DNA of 64,000 nt from Solirubrobacterales bacterium (GTDB taxonomy: Bacteria; Actinomycetota; Thermoleophilia; Solirubrobacterales; Solirubrobacteraceae), in NCBI GenBank assembly GCA_003244205.1, contig QHBW01000024.1:23866-87865 (forward strand), given 5' to 3'. Below the pieces are notes generated by a model, which saw only the letters and a list, made by a program, of their open reading frames with translations, searched no databases and was not told the origin of the DNA. Positions 44,722 to 53,832 of this stretch are shown here, piece by piece; the stretch's first letter is position 1, and each line of letters starts with the position of its first letter. The position numbers were made by a program, and so were the translations under genes.

Positions 44722-45726
44722 CTACAACAACCGACCCTGCCCCGCCGGCGGGCGCGACCCGCGGCCGCGGCCGGCCCGCCCCGAGCGCCCCGAGCGCCCC
44801 CCGCCACCACGAGCCGCCGCCAGCTCGCGCAGCGGCTCGGGCCCCGGATCCTGCCCGAAGATCTCGCGCATGCGCCGCGCCGCCACCGGCGCGTCGTTGG
44901 AGCGGTTGTTGTTGAACATCACCCGTACCTCCTGCGCGTCCTCCGCGAGGCGACTCACCCGGCGGGACACCTCTCCAAGCTCCTCGTCGGAGTACACCCA
45001 ACCGAAGCGCTCGGCAACCGACTGCCCTTGCACGTAGCCCTCGAGGTTGCGGCCGTGCAACCGCAGGTAGGCCAGCTTCGGGTGCGTGACCGCGTCGAGC
45101 GCGGGCATGATCGTGACCTGATCGCCGTCCGGCGCGTCGACGCACACGAAGCCAGCGCCCAGCCCCGTCAACGCGTCGAGTGTCTGCTCGCGGCGGCGGT
45201 CCTCCACCCAGGCGCGATGGCGCAGCTCGACGGCCACCGGGTAGGGGGCCAGCCCGCTCACGACCGGCTCGAGCTCGGAGAGCTCGTGACGCTCGGGCGC
45301 GAACGCCGGCGAGAGCTGAAGAAGGAAGCCGTGCAGCTTGCCCGCCCGCTCGAGCGGGTCCAGCTCCTCGCGCAGGCGCTCGAGCATCGCCTGCTCGAGC
45401 TCGGCGGTGAGCGCCACCCTCCCCCGGCCGACGACCGCGACGCCGGCGCGCAAATCCGGCGGCAGCGATTCGAGCGGCGCCGCGTGGCGCGAGTGCAGGC
45501 GGTGCAGCTTGATGTCGAAGGTGAAGCGCTTCGGGGTGACCTCGACCCAGCGCTGCACCGCCAACCGATCCGGCAGCGCGTAGAAGCTCGAGTTCAGCTC
45601 CACCGCCTCGAAGCGCTCCGCGTACCAGGCAAGCCGCTCGCGCGCCGGCATGCCCGGCGGATACCAGTCCGCGACGAAGCCAGCGTCACTCCAACTAGAC
45701 AGCCCGATCACGACGCGCGCGCCCAT
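44722..45726 (-). CDS. DUF72 family protein (YecE-like)
   Basis: 334 residues with the DUF72 TIM-barrel-like pattern: VIGLSSWSDAGFVADWYPPG at the N-terminus, LAWYAERFEAVELNSSFYALP, PKRFTFDIKLHRLHS, AVELRHRAWVE, LAYLRLHGRN and VMFNNNRSNDAP. Function of the family is unknown. The last 35 residues are Gly/Arg-rich and probably disordered. It follows pntB on the same strand after 21 nt and may be co-transcribed. Confidence 0.88.
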   Translation of the reverse strand: MGARVVIGLSSWSDAGFVADWYPPGMPARERLAWYAERFEAVELNSSFYALPDRLAVQRWVEVTPKRFTFDIKLHRLHSRHAAPLESLPPDLRAGVAVVGRGRVALTAELEQAMLERLREELDPLERAGKLHGFLLQLSPAFAPERHELSELEPVVSGLAPYPVAVELRHRAWVEDRRREQTLDALTGLGAGFVCVDAPDGDQVTIMPALDAVTHPKLAYLRLHGRNLEGYVQGQSVAERFGWVYSDEELGEVSRRVSRLAEDAQEVRVMFNNNRSNDAPVAARRMREIFGQDPGPEPLRELAAARGGGGRSGRSGRAGRGRGSRPPAGQGRLL

Positions 45727-45747
45727 CCCCCCAACGCTAGCGTCGCC

Positions 45748-47169
45748 CTAGAGGCCCTTGAGCTCCTCTACCACCTCGCCGACGCTCGATTTCGCGTCGC
45801 CGAACAGCAGCTGCGTCTTCTCGTCATAGAAGAGCGGGTTGTCGACGCCGGCAAAGCCGGTGTTCATCGAGCGCTTGAGCACGATCACCGAACGGGCGTT
45901 GCTGACCTCGAGAATCGGCATCCCGTAGATCGGCGAGTCCGGCTGGGTGTTGGCGGCCGGATTGGTCACGTCGTTGGCGCCGATCACCAGCGCCACGTCG
46001 GTGCGCTGGAACTCCGGGTTGATGTCGTCCATCTCCTTGAGCTGCTCGTAGGGAACGTCGGCCTCGGCCAGCAGCACGTTCATGTGCCCGGGCATGCGAC
46101 CGGCGACAGGGTGGATCGCGTACTCGACCTCGACCCCGCGAGCCTCCAGCGCGCGCTGCAGCTCGCGCACGGTGTGCTGCGCCTGGGCGACGGCCATGCC
46201 ATATCCCGGGACGACCACGACGAGGCGCGCGTAGGCGAGCTGAATCGCGGCGTCCGCCGGGCTCGTGGAGCGCACGCTGCGATCGCCGTCGGCGCCGTCA
46301 CCGGCGCCGAGCGCCACCTCGCCGCCGAAGCCACCCGCGATGATCGCGAGGATCGAGCGGTTCATCGCCGTCGCCATCAGGTTCGTGAGGATCGAGCCGG
46401 ACGCGCCGACGATCATCCCGGCGACGATCATCGCCGGGTTGTTGAGCGCAATCCCGGTCGCCGCAGCCGAGAGTCCGGTGAACGCGTTCAGCAGCGAGAT
46501 CACCACGGGCATGTCGGCGCCACCGATCGGCAGCACGACGAAGTTGCCCAGCAGCGCGGCGCACACCAGCATGCCGATGAAGATCGCCTCCGAGTGTGCG
46601 CCGGCTGCGCTGTCGACCGCGGCGGCGATCGTCAGGATCCCGAGCACGAAGTTCAGCGGTTGCTGAGCGCCACCAAGCGTGATCGGGCGTCCCGGAAGCA
46701 GGCCCTGGAGCTTGCCGAACGCGATGTTGGACCCCCAGAAGGAGACCGAGCCCACGATCGCCGCGAACAGCGAGAAGATCGCGACATACGTTGGCGTGCC
46801 CGCGCCAAAGCCGCCGCTGTTGCGGAACTCCGCCCACGCAATCAGAAAGACGGCGCCGCCGCCGACGCCGTTGAAGAGCGCCACCATCTGCGGCATCTGC
46901 GTCATCTTCACGTTGCGCGCGGCGGGTATGCCGACCGCGGTTCCGACCGCCACACCGAGCGCGATCAGCCCCCAGTTGCCGATCCCCGGCGGCAGCAGCG
47001 TCGCGATCACCGCGAGCCCCATGCCCACCGCCGCGACGCGGTTGCCGCGAACCGCCGTGCCCGGTCCCGTCAAGCCCATCAGCCCCAGCACGAACAGCCC
47101 GAACGCGACGATGTAGAGCGCGTCGATGAAGTTCTGGTTCTGCAGGAAGCTGGTCGCGAGCGGCGTCAC
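45748..47169 (-). CDS. pntB: NAD(P) transhydrogenase subunit beta
   Basis: Membrane and NADP(H)-binding subunit of proton-translocating transhydrogenase. 473 residues: about nine membrane segments in the first 290 (including IALGVAVGTAVGIPAARNVKMTQMPQ, quoted part GVAVGTAVGIPAARNVKMTQ), then a Rossmann-like dIII domain with VVVPGYGMAVAQAQH, YAIHPVAGRMPGHMNVLLAE, VIGANDVTNPAA and SMNTGFAGVDNPLFY. GTG 47169 overlaps the pntAB stop (GTGA). Confidence 0.96.
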   Translation of the reverse strand: MTPLATSFLQNQNFIDALYIVAFGLFVLGLMGLTGPGTAVRGNRVAAVGMGLAVIATLLPPGIGNWGLIALGVAVGTAVGIPAARNVKMTQMPQMVALFNGVGGGAVFLIAWAEFRNSGGFGAGTPTYVAIFSLFAAIVGSVSFWGSNIAFGKLQGLLPGRPITLGGAQQPLNFVLGILTIAAAVDSAAGAHSEAIFIGMLVCAALLGNFVVLPIGGADMPVVISLLNAFTGLSAAATGIALNNPAMIVAGMIVGASGSILTNLMATAMNRSILAIIAGGFGGEVALGAGDGADGDRSVRSTSPADAAIQLAYARLVVVVPGYGMAVAQAQHTVRELQRALEARGVEVEYAIHPVAGRMPGHMNVLLAEADVPYEQLKEMDDINPEFQRTDVALVIGANDVTNPAANTQPDSPIYGMPILEVSNARSVIVLKRSMNTGFAGVDNPLFYDEKTQLLFGDAKSSVGEVVEELKGL

Positions 47170-47477
47170 TCCTCAGGCTCCTCGCTGGCGACCGGCTTGC
47201 GTTTGAACATCTCGAGCATGCGGTCGGTGACGAGGAAGCCGCCGACGACGTTGATCGTCCCGAAGGCAATCGCGATCACGAGGATGATCTTGTTGAAGAT
47301 TCCGTTGCCCGAGAAGCCGACGACCAGCAGGCCACCGAGCAGGACGATCCCGTGAATCGCGTTGGTCCCACTCATCAGCGGGGTGTGCAGCGTGTTGGGC
47401 ACCTTGGAGATCACCGCGAAGCCGACGAAGCCGGCGAGCACGAGGATCGTCAGGTTGGTTACGAGCTGGGAGGGCAT
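47166..47477 (-). CDS. pntAB: NAD(P) transhydrogenase subunit alpha, membrane part (PntAB/PntA2)
   Basis: 103 residues with three to four membrane segments (LTILVLAGFVGFAVISKVP, GIVLLGGLLVVGFSG, IILVIAIAFGTINVVGGFLV) and the conserved TPLMSGTNAIHGIV. It corresponds to the C-terminal membrane part of the fused E. coli PntA; actinobacteria and Rhodospirillum have it as a separate gene. ATG 47477; a longer open frame upstream is a shadow of pntAA. Confidence 0.93.
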   Translation of the reverse strand: MPSQLVTNLTILVLAGFVGFAVISKVPNTLHTPLMSGTNAIHGIVLLGGLLVVGFSGNGIFNKIILVIAIAFGTINVVGGFLVTDRMLEMFKRKPVASEEPEE

Positions 47478-47500
47478 CGGGCTGGTCCTCTCTAAAGCGG

Positions 47501-48673
47501 TCAGGAAGCGCTCGCGGGCTGCGTCGCCGCGCTCTCCGGCAGCCCGGCGGTGGCACGCGCCCCCGGGTGTACGACCTCGCCGCCGCGCGTGACGCAGGCA
47601 CCGGCGACGATCTCGTCGTCGAAGTCGAGCGCGAGGCGCCCCTCGTCGTCGCACAGCAGGTCCAACATCGACTGGATGTTGCGCGCGTAGAGCTGCGAGG
47701 CGTGCTCGGGCATCGAGCTGGGAAGGTTGAAGGGGGCCGCGACCGTGACGTCGTCGACTACCACGGTCTCGCCCGGAGTCGAGCGGGCGCAGTTGCCGCC
47801 CGCCTCGGCCGCGAGGTCGACGACCACCGCGCCGGGCTTCATGCGCGCCACCGCATCCTCGGTCACCAGCAGCGGCGCCGGTCGCCCCGGGATCAGCGCC
47901 GTCGTGATCACGACGTCGACGTCGGTCATCGCGTCGGCGAGCGCCTCCTGCTGGCGGCGCTGGGTGTCCTCGCTGAGCGCCTTCGCGTAGCCGCCAGCGC
48001 CCTCCGCGTCGTCGTTTTCCCCCAGATCGAGCTCGAGGAACGTGGCGCCCAGCGACTCGACCTGCTCCTTGACCGCGGCGCGGACGTCGAAGCCCTGGAC
48101 GACCGCTCCCAGACGCCTCGCGGTGGCGATCGCCTGGAGTCCCGCCACCCCAGCGCCGAGCACGAGGACCTTGGCCGGGCGCACGGTGCCCGCCGCGGTC
48201 ATCAGCATCGGGAAGAAGCGCCCGAGCAGGTTGGCGCCTAGCAGCACGGCGCGGTACCCGGCGACGTTGGACTGCGATGAGAGCGCGTCGATCGACTGCG
48301 CGCGCGAGATGCGCGGAACCGCTTCGAGCGCGAACCCCGTCGCTCCGCTGGCGGCGAGCGCGGTGACCGTGTCCGAAGACGTCAACGGCGAGAGGAACCC
48401 AACGAGCACGGAATCGGCGTTGAGGTGGGCGATCTCCTCGGCGCTCGGCGGCGCCACCTTGACGACGACGTCGGCCCCCCACAGCGCGGAAGGGTCCTCG
48501 TCGATGCTCGCGCCGGCCTCGGTGAAGAGCTCGTCGGGAATCATCGCCTGGGCCCCTGCCCCGCGCTCGACGGCGACTTGGTGGCCGCCGGAGACGAGCT
48601 TGCGGATGACCTCGGGAACGAGCGCAACGCGGCGCTCCCCGGGAGCGGTCTCCCTGACGACGGCGATCCTCAT
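47501..48673 (-). CDS. pntAA: NAD(P) transhydrogenase subunit alpha, NAD-binding part (PntAA)
   Basis: 390 residues, related to alanine dehydrogenase: RIAVVRETAPGERRVALVP, VVVKVAPPSAEEI, RAQSIDALSSQSNVAGYRAV, VLVLGAGVAGLQAIATARRLG (NAD Rossmann), DVVITTALIPGRPAP and PSSMPEHASQLYARN. ATG 48673 overlaps by 4 nt the stop of the ECF S-component gene, so transhydrogenase translation is coupled to the B12 transporter operon. Confidence 0.95.
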   Translation of the reverse strand: MRIAVVRETAPGERRVALVPEVIRKLVSGGHQVAVERGAGAQAMIPDELFTEAGASIDEDPSALWGADVVVKVAPPSAEEIAHLNADSVLVGFLSPLTSSDTVTALAASGATGFALEAVPRISRAQSIDALSSQSNVAGYRAVLLGANLLGRFFPMLMTAAGTVRPAKVLVLGAGVAGLQAIATARRLGAVVQGFDVRAAVKEQVESLGATFLELDLGENDDAEGAGGYAKALSEDTQRRQQEALADAMTDVDVVITTALIPGRPAPLLVTEDAVARMKPGAVVVDLAAEAGGNCARSTPGETVVVDDVTVAAPFNLPSSMPEHASQLYARNIQSMLDLLCDDEGRLALDFDDEIVAGACVTRGGEVVHPGARATAGLPESAATQPASAS

Positions 48674-50379
48674 CGGGCCGGAGAACCTAGTACATCTGTA
48701 ACGACGTAGCCGGTGACCACCCCCACTCGCCAGGCCAGTGCCAGCATTCCCGCGGCGGTCCCAGCGCCGGCCCCTGGGCGTACCCGTCGGCCCCCGCGGC
48801 GCGCGCTGGCGGAGCCGGTCGCGGTCGCGGCGGTTGCCCCGGCGGCGCGCGGCGCTCGCGGAACCGGCGCCAGCGGGAACGACCGCCGCGACAGCGCCAG
48901 CAGCGCCTGCCCCGTGACCCAGACGGGGGTCTGGCCGCTGGAGCGCGAGTAGCGGACGCTGCCGTTGGGGGCGATCAGCGAGCGCAGATAGCCCAGCGGT
49001 GAAGCCCCGGCGCGCGTGAAGCGGGCGGGATCGCGCCCGACCGCAACGAGACCCTGGACGGCGAAGGCGGTGGACTGGGCATTGGAGCTGCCCCCGCTGT
49101 CTGCCGAGAAGCCGCCGTCGGAATTCTGGTTGGAATGAAGGAAGGCGAGCGCCCTGGCGACCGTGTGCGCGCCCGCGTCGCTCCCCGCTGCCAGCGCCTC
49201 CAACGCGGCGCCCGTGTCGTCGACATCAGAGACCGACCCGCGGCCGGCGAAGTTGAAGCCTCCATCGGAGTCCTGCTGGCGCGCGATCCAGCGCGCGCCA
49301 GCGGCTGCGGCGCCACCGCGCCCGAATCCCCGCAGCGCGTAGACCCCGAAGGCAGTGAGGTTGACCAGCCCGGCGATCGAGCCGTTCCCGCGCTGGCGCG
49401 CTGCCAGGACGTCCAGCAGATTGCGCCCCGCAATCGTCGGGCCCACGCCCGCCGCGCGCAGGACGAGCAGCGTGCGTTCGAGGTCGTTGGTCGCGCTCAA
49501 CCTCGCGGCCTGAGAACGAACCGCGTCCAGCGCGCTACGTCCTCCCCGCGCAACGTCGGCGGGGTTGTGGCCGGCGGCGGCCAGACCGAGCGCGGACCAG
49601 GCGCTGAAGAGCGGGCTCGACGGTTGGCCCGGCGCAGCGCCGAAGCCACCATCGCCGTTCTGGGCAGCGAGCAGATATCCCGCCGGACCGGCGGCCCTGG
49701 CTGCACTCGGCTGCGCGAGCGCGAGCGCGCCAACGAGGACTAGTACCGCCGCACCTGCGGCAGGCGGTTGGACGGCAGCCCAGCTGAACTGCAGCCGCGT
49801 GCGAAAGCGCTCCAGCGAGTGCAGTAGCTCGGGACCGAAGGCGGCTGCGAAGAGGAAGCTCGCCACCACGTGCGTGACGTCGAACGGTATACCCCGCGCC
49901 GCCCACAGCGTCCACTGCGAGAGCACCGGGCCGCCGCTGAACGACACCATCGAGAGGTTCATCACCTCCGAGAAGACCAGCGCGCACAGCGAAGCAGCGG
50001 TGGCCAGCGCAATGCGGTGGCGCCCGGGAGCGCCCACGTGCCCGAGGGCCGCGCCGGCGACGCCGACGGCCCCCCAGGCGGCCATCTGCCACGGTGTCCA
50101 TGGCCCCTGACCGAGGAAGAAGTTGGAGCTCAGCGCGGCCAGCGCCCCAATCGCAAAGCCCGGTGCAGCGCCCAGCGCCAGACCGCAGACGAGCACCATC
50201 GCGGTCGTCGGCTTGACGCTGGGCAGGGCGGCAAACGCCACGCGTCCGAGGCCGCACAGCGCGGCCAACGTGGCGACCAAGGCCAGCATCCGCGCCGGCG
50301 GTCGCGAGCGCTCAAACCACCAGAAGCCTCCGCCCAAGGCGAGGGCCAGCACGAGCGCAGAAGCGAGTGTCCAGCTCAT
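48670..50379 (-). CDS. ECF transporter S-component fused to a squalene-cyclase/transcobalamin-type alpha-toroid domain
   Basis: 569 residues in two parts. Residues 1-200 are six or so membrane helices typical of an ECF substrate-binding S-component: GRVAFAALPSVKPTTAMVLV, GLALGAAPGFAIGALAALSSN and FFLGQGPWTPWQMAAWG. After another hydrophobic segment (about 205-228) come five repeats with the QxxDGGF-type motif of alpha-alpha toroids (AAQNGDGGFGAAPG, ARQQDSDGGFNFAG, NQNSDGGFSADSG and two weaker), then an Ala/Arg-rich linker and a final helix. The toroid should face outward. It resembles the alpha domain of intrinsic factor/transcobalamin. B12 specificity is inferred from the riboswitch and DUF4430 neighbours. 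Confidence 0.85.
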   Translation of the reverse strand: MSWTLASALVLALALGGGFWWFERSRPPARMLALVATLAALCGLGRVAFAALPSVKPTTAMVLVCGLALGAAPGFAIGALAALSSNFFLGQGPWTPWQMAAWGAVGVAGAALGHVGAPGRHRIALATAASLCALVFSEVMNLSMVSFSGGPVLSQWTLWAARGIPFDVTHVVASFLFAAAFGPELLHSLERFRTRLQFSWAAVQPPAAGAAVLVLVGALALAQPSAARAAGPAGYLLAAQNGDGGFGAAPGQPSSPLFSAWSALGLAAAGHNPADVARGGRSALDAVRSQAARLSATNDLERTLLVLRAAGVGPTIAGRNLLDVLAARQRGNGSIAGLVNLTAFGVYALRGFGRGGAAAAGARWIARQQDSDGGFNFAGRGSVSDVDDTGAALEALAAGSDAGAHTVARALAFLHSNQNSDGGFSADSGGSSNAQSTAFAVQGLVAVGRDPARFTRAGASPLGYLRSLIAPNGSVRYSRSSGQTPVWVTGQALLALSRRSFPLAPVPRAPRAAGATAATATGSASARRGGRRVRPGAGAGTAAGMLALAWRVGVVTGYVVTDVLGSPAR

Positions 50380-52040
50380 GGCAGCGCAGCGACCTCGCTT
50401 GGCGGCCGCAGCGCGGGCATGTCGGCGCTGCGAGCGGCGACCAAACCGCGAACGAGCTCGCCGCCTTCGGCTGGTAGCAGCGCGCCGCCAGCGCCGCCGA
50501 GCACCCGCGCGGTCTCAGTGGCGAAGTACAGCCCGCCGGCGAGCACGTCGCGGACCGGGCCATCCGCGACCGGCCGTCCATCTCCGAGCAGTACGACGCG
50601 ATCGGCGCAGGCGGCGGCGAGCTCGGGGTCGTGGGTGGCAACCAGCACCGCGGTGCCATTCGCTGCAACCGCGGCGAGCTCGGCGACGAGCTCCTGCCGG
50701 CGTGCGTGATCCATGCCCCGAGTGGGCTCGTCGAGCAACAGGACCGCGGGCGGGCCCTCTCCGGCCGCGAGCACGAGCGCAAGAGCGAGCCGCTGGCGCT
50801 CGCCCCCCGACAGGTCGCGGGGATGGCGCGCACCGAGCGCTGAGAGACCCCCGCGTCTCAGCTCGTCGCGGCCGACTTCTTCTTCAACCCGGTCGTGGAT
50901 CAAGTAGTCGCCGGGATTCTGCAGCAGCAGCGCCACCCGACCAGAAGCGCGCACACTCCCGCGCGTGGGCGCGATGATCCCCGCCGCCTGGCGCAGCAGC
51001 GTCGACTTGCCGGCGCCGTTGCGGCCCATCAGCGCGACGCGCTCACCCGGAGCCAGCGTCAACGACACACCACGGAGTGCGGAGCGACCGTTGGGCCACT
51101 CGTGCCAGACGGCGCTCAGCTCCAGTGCAGCCTCGGGTCCTGGCGCGTGCTTTCGCCTGCGAAGACGGCGGGGGCGGCCCTGCCCCAGAGCCACTGCGAC
51201 GTCGGGCAGCAGTCCCCGGGTCCGGAGAATCTGGCGAGCGCGCTTTACGTCCACGGGCAGCGGCGTCAGACCAGCAGCGCCGAACAGCGCTGCCGCCGGG
51301 GTGACGAGGGTTGCGGCGTGGTCCGCGGCCCAGTTGAGGAAGTGCTCGGGCGTGCCGTCGTGGGCGAGGCGGCCGTCTTGGAGCACGAGCACGCGGTCGG
51401 CGGCTGCGAGGCAGCGCTCGAGACGCTGCTCGCAGAGCAGGACGGCGGTGCCCCATTCTTCGTTGATGCGGCGCAGCAGGCCGAGCAACTCGGCGCCGGC
51501 GACCGGGTCGAGCTGGGAGGTCGGCTCGTCGAGGACGAGCAACCTGGGGCGACCGGCGAGGGCCGCGCCGAGCGCGACGCGCTGGAGCTCGCCGCCGGAG
51601 AGCTCGGCCGTGGGGCGGTCGAGCAGCGCGTCGATGCCGAGGGCCAGAGCGACCTCCTCGACGGCTCGCGCTGTCGGACCGCTTGGGTAGCCGCGGTTCT
51701 CGAGGCCGAAGGCGAGCTCGGCGCGGACGGTGTTCATGACCACCTGGGACTCGGGGTCCTGGAGCAGCGTCCCGACCATGTCCGCGAGCACGCCCGGGCC
51801 ATGGTCTCGGACGTCGAGCCCTCCCACCAGCAGGCTCCCGCTGGCCTCGCCGCCGTGAAAGTGCGGGATCAACCCGCAGGCGGCGCGCAGCAGGGTGGAC
51901 TTTCCCGATCCCGACAACCCCGCGACGACCACGAACTGCCCGTCCTCGAGCGTCATCGACAGCTCCGTCAGCGCCGGCGCGGAAGCGTCGGGGTAGGTGT
52001 AGGTGAAGCGCTCGAGCGACAGCACGTGCGCCGTCCTCAT
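50376..52040 (-). CDS. ecfA: ECF transporter ATPase, two ABC domains in one chain (EcfA1-EcfA2)
   Basis: 554 residues with two complete ABC domains. Domain 1: GLSGSGKST (near residue 43), ELSGGELQR signature, LLVLDEPTSQLD, and LCEQR in place of the H-loop. Domain 2: GRNGAGKST (near 345), LSGGERQRLAL, VLLLDEPTRGMD, ATHDPEL. This is the fused form of the EcfA/EcfA' pair powering energy-coupling-factor importers. Overlaps both ecfT and the S-component gene by 4 nt. Confidence 0.94.
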   Translation of the reverse strand: MRTAHVLSLERFTYTYPDASAPALTELSMTLEDGQFVVVAGLSGSGKSTLLRAACGLIPHFHGGEASGSLLVGGLDVRDHGPGVLADMVGTLLQDPESQVVMNTVRAELAFGLENRGYPSGPTARAVEEVALALGIDALLDRPTAELSGGELQRVALGAALAGRPRLLVLDEPTSQLDPVAGAELLGLLRRINEEWGTAVLLCEQRLERCLAAADRVLVLQDGRLAHDGTPEHFLNWAADHAATLVTPAAALFGAAGLTPLPVDVKRARQILRTRGLLPDVAVALGQGRPRRLRRRKHAPGPEAALELSAVWHEWPNGRSALRGVSLTLAPGERVALMGRNGAGKSTLLRQAAGIIAPTRGSVRASGRVALLLQNPGDYLIHDRVEEEVGRDELRRGGLSALGARHPRDLSGGERQRLALALVLAAGEGPPAVLLLDEPTRGMDHARRQELVAELAAVAANGTAVLVATHDPELAAACADRVVLLGDGRPVADGPVRDVLAGGLYFATETARVLGGAGGALLPAEGGELVRGLVAARSADMPALRPPSEVAALP

Positions 52041-52912
52041 GGCGCGATCCCCTGCCGCTGGAGGAACGGCAAGGCGGCGAGCAGCGGCGCCGACAAGGCC
52101 AGCGCGGCCGCCTGGACGATCGATCCCTCCGCCAGGCGCGGATAGGCGTGCAAGGAGGCGAAGCCGGTTGCCAGCAGCAGGACTGCGAGCCCAAGGATCG
52201 CTGCCGCCGCACCCGCCACCGCGAGATCGTGACGCGACCAGGGGCGTGGCGCACGGGGGGGTCGCGCGGCGCCGGTGTAGCCACGCAGCTCGAGCGTCGC
52301 CGCGACGTCCACGGCGCGCTCGAGCGCCCCGACCGCGACCGCCCGCACGACCAGGACGCGCTCGCGCCTGCTGGGCCTCGAATCACCGTCGAGGCACCGT
52401 CGGGCCTCGGCGAGTCGCGTGCTGTCCGCGCGCAGCAGCGGCCACAGACGCGTGGCGAGCGTCGCCGCGAGCGCGGAGTGCAGCGAGCGCCGGCGCACCG
52501 CGCGCAGCAGCGCGTCAGGGTCGACGGCGAGAGCGAAGAGGGCGAACGCCAGCCCGACGTCGACGAGGCGCAGCGCGAGCACCGCGCCCACGATCGTCGC
52601 CTCCAGAGTGATGTCGCGCTGGCCGATCAACGGGAGGTCGGGAAGGCGCGCGAGCACCGTAACACCGCCCTGGTTGATCAGGGGGTTCAGCGCGGTCAGC
52701 AGCAACCCCGCGATCAGCCACCAGCGAGCTGCGCGGCGCAGCGCAGCGCCCACGCCCGCCAGCGAGCCCGCGAGCAGGACCGCGACCAGTGCGCCGACGA
52801 GCACGAGCGGATGATCGGCCGCCAGCGCGAGCATCACGAGCGCCGCGCAATAAACCAGCGCGACGCTCGCCCGCGCGGCGTGCAGCGCGCTGGCGCCGGG
52901 GCGGTAGGTCAT
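52037..52912 (-). CDS. ecfT: ECF transporter transmembrane subunit EcfT
   Basis: 291 residues with five to six membrane helices (VALVYCAALVMLALAAD, LVLVGALVAVLLAGSLA, WWLIAGLLLTALNPLI, ALRLVDVGLAFALFALAV, and two near the C-terminus). The cytoplasmic part holds ALERAVDVAATLELRGYTG, corresponding to the conserved Ala-Arg-Gly coupling helix that contacts the ATPases. Between EcfA and the DUF4430 lipoprotein genes with 4-nt overlaps on each side. Confidence 0.9.
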   Translation of the reverse strand: MTYRPGASALHAARASVALVYCAALVMLALAADHPLVLVGALVAVLLAGSLAGVGAALRRAARWWLIAGLLLTALNPLINQGGVTVLARLPDLPLIGQRDITLEATIVGAVLALRLVDVGLAFALFALAVDPDALLRAVRRRSLHSALAATLATRLWPLLRADSTRLAEARRCLDGDSRPSRRERVLVVRAVAVGALERAVDVAATLELRGYTGAARPPRAPRPWSRHDLAVAGAAAAILGLAVLLLATGFASLHAYPRLAEGSIVQAAALALSAPLLAALPFLQRQGIAP

Positions 52913-53832
52913 GGTGCCACCAGCGGCAGCGAGACCGGTCGCCCCCGGACGAACGCGACCGCGAAGTGACGATCGAGCGTGGCGGCGTCAAAGCCCTCGG
53001 CGGCGGCCGCGATGCCAGCGGAGTCCGTCCCCGTCACGACCCAAGTGGGATCCTGGTCGCGAAAGCGCGTGGCCGCGACGATCCCCGTGCCCGGCCCCAG
53101 AGTGCGTGCCGGGTGGCCGTTTTCGTCGAGCAGAACGACTCGATGTCCGGCGCTGACGACGCGCGCGTAGACGCCGCTGATTGACGGGCCGGCTGCGAGC
53201 TGCTGGGCGGCGGGGTCGCTTGCGACCGCACTCCACAGCCCAACGAGTACGCGCGCGACGTCGAGCCCGGAGGGCGCCCCGAGGACCGCCGACGAAGCGA
53301 TCACCCCCGCCGATGCGAAGCGCTGCTCGACGATACGACAGGCGACGTCGGCGCCCTGAGCGCAGTCGACCCGCACGGGCAGACGCTTGCCCGCGACGCC
53401 GCGTAGGAACGGCTCGGGGAAGGACCCCACGACGGCGGGAACACTCATCGCAGCCCCCCAATCGTGACGGTCCCACCAGATGCGGTCGCCGGGATGCACG
53501 GCGGTGACAGCCGCCCCCCTGCCCGCCTCGATGCCGTTGACGTAGTAGAACCAGTCGAGCGGACCGCCGTTGCCCTGTCCCCCGCCCACCCCGTCGATCG
53601 TCTGGACGAAGCCGCCGCCGTAGCGCGTGTCGACCGTGAACGAGCGCTCGAGCAGCCGCATCACCGTGTCAGAGGCAGCCACCCGCGCCCATGTGTGCAT
53701 CCCCACGGCGTGGGTCCCGAACTCGCTGGTCACGAGCACGCTGGCGCCGCCGTGCCGCGGTCCCGGCCCGAGCCCGCAACCGCTCGCGGCGAGCGCCGCG
53801 GCACAGGCGATCACGAGGAGGATCGGCTTCAT
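52909..53832 (-). CDS. DUF4430 lipoprotein, probable surface cobalamin-binding component
   Basis: 307 residues. The N-terminus LLVIACAAALAASGC is a lipoprotein signal with Cys19 as the lipid site. Residues about 30-135 form a DUF4430 module (TVMRLLERSFTVDTRYGGG, LDWFYYVNGIEAGRGA, VHPGDRIWWDRHDW), the same fold as the beta domain of transcobalamin. The C-terminal 170 residues are not recognised. ATG 53832 overlaps the upstream DUF4430 gene by 4 nt (ATGA). Ligand is inferred from the riboswitch and transporter context. Confidence 0.8.
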   Translation of the reverse strand: MKPILLVIACAAALAASGCGLGPGPRHGGASVLVTSEFGTHAVGMHTWARVAASDTVMRLLERSFTVDTRYGGGFVQTIDGVGGGQGNGGPLDWFYYVNGIEAGRGAAVTAVHPGDRIWWDRHDWGAAMSVPAVVGSFPEPFLRGVAGKRLPVRVDCAQGADVACRIVEQRFASAGVIASSAVLGAPSGLDVARVLVGLWSAVASDPAAQQLAAGPSISGVYARVVSAGHRVVLLDENGHPARTLGPGTGIVAATRFRDQDPTWVVTGTDSAGIAAAAEGFDAATLDRHFAVAFVRGRPVSLPLVAP

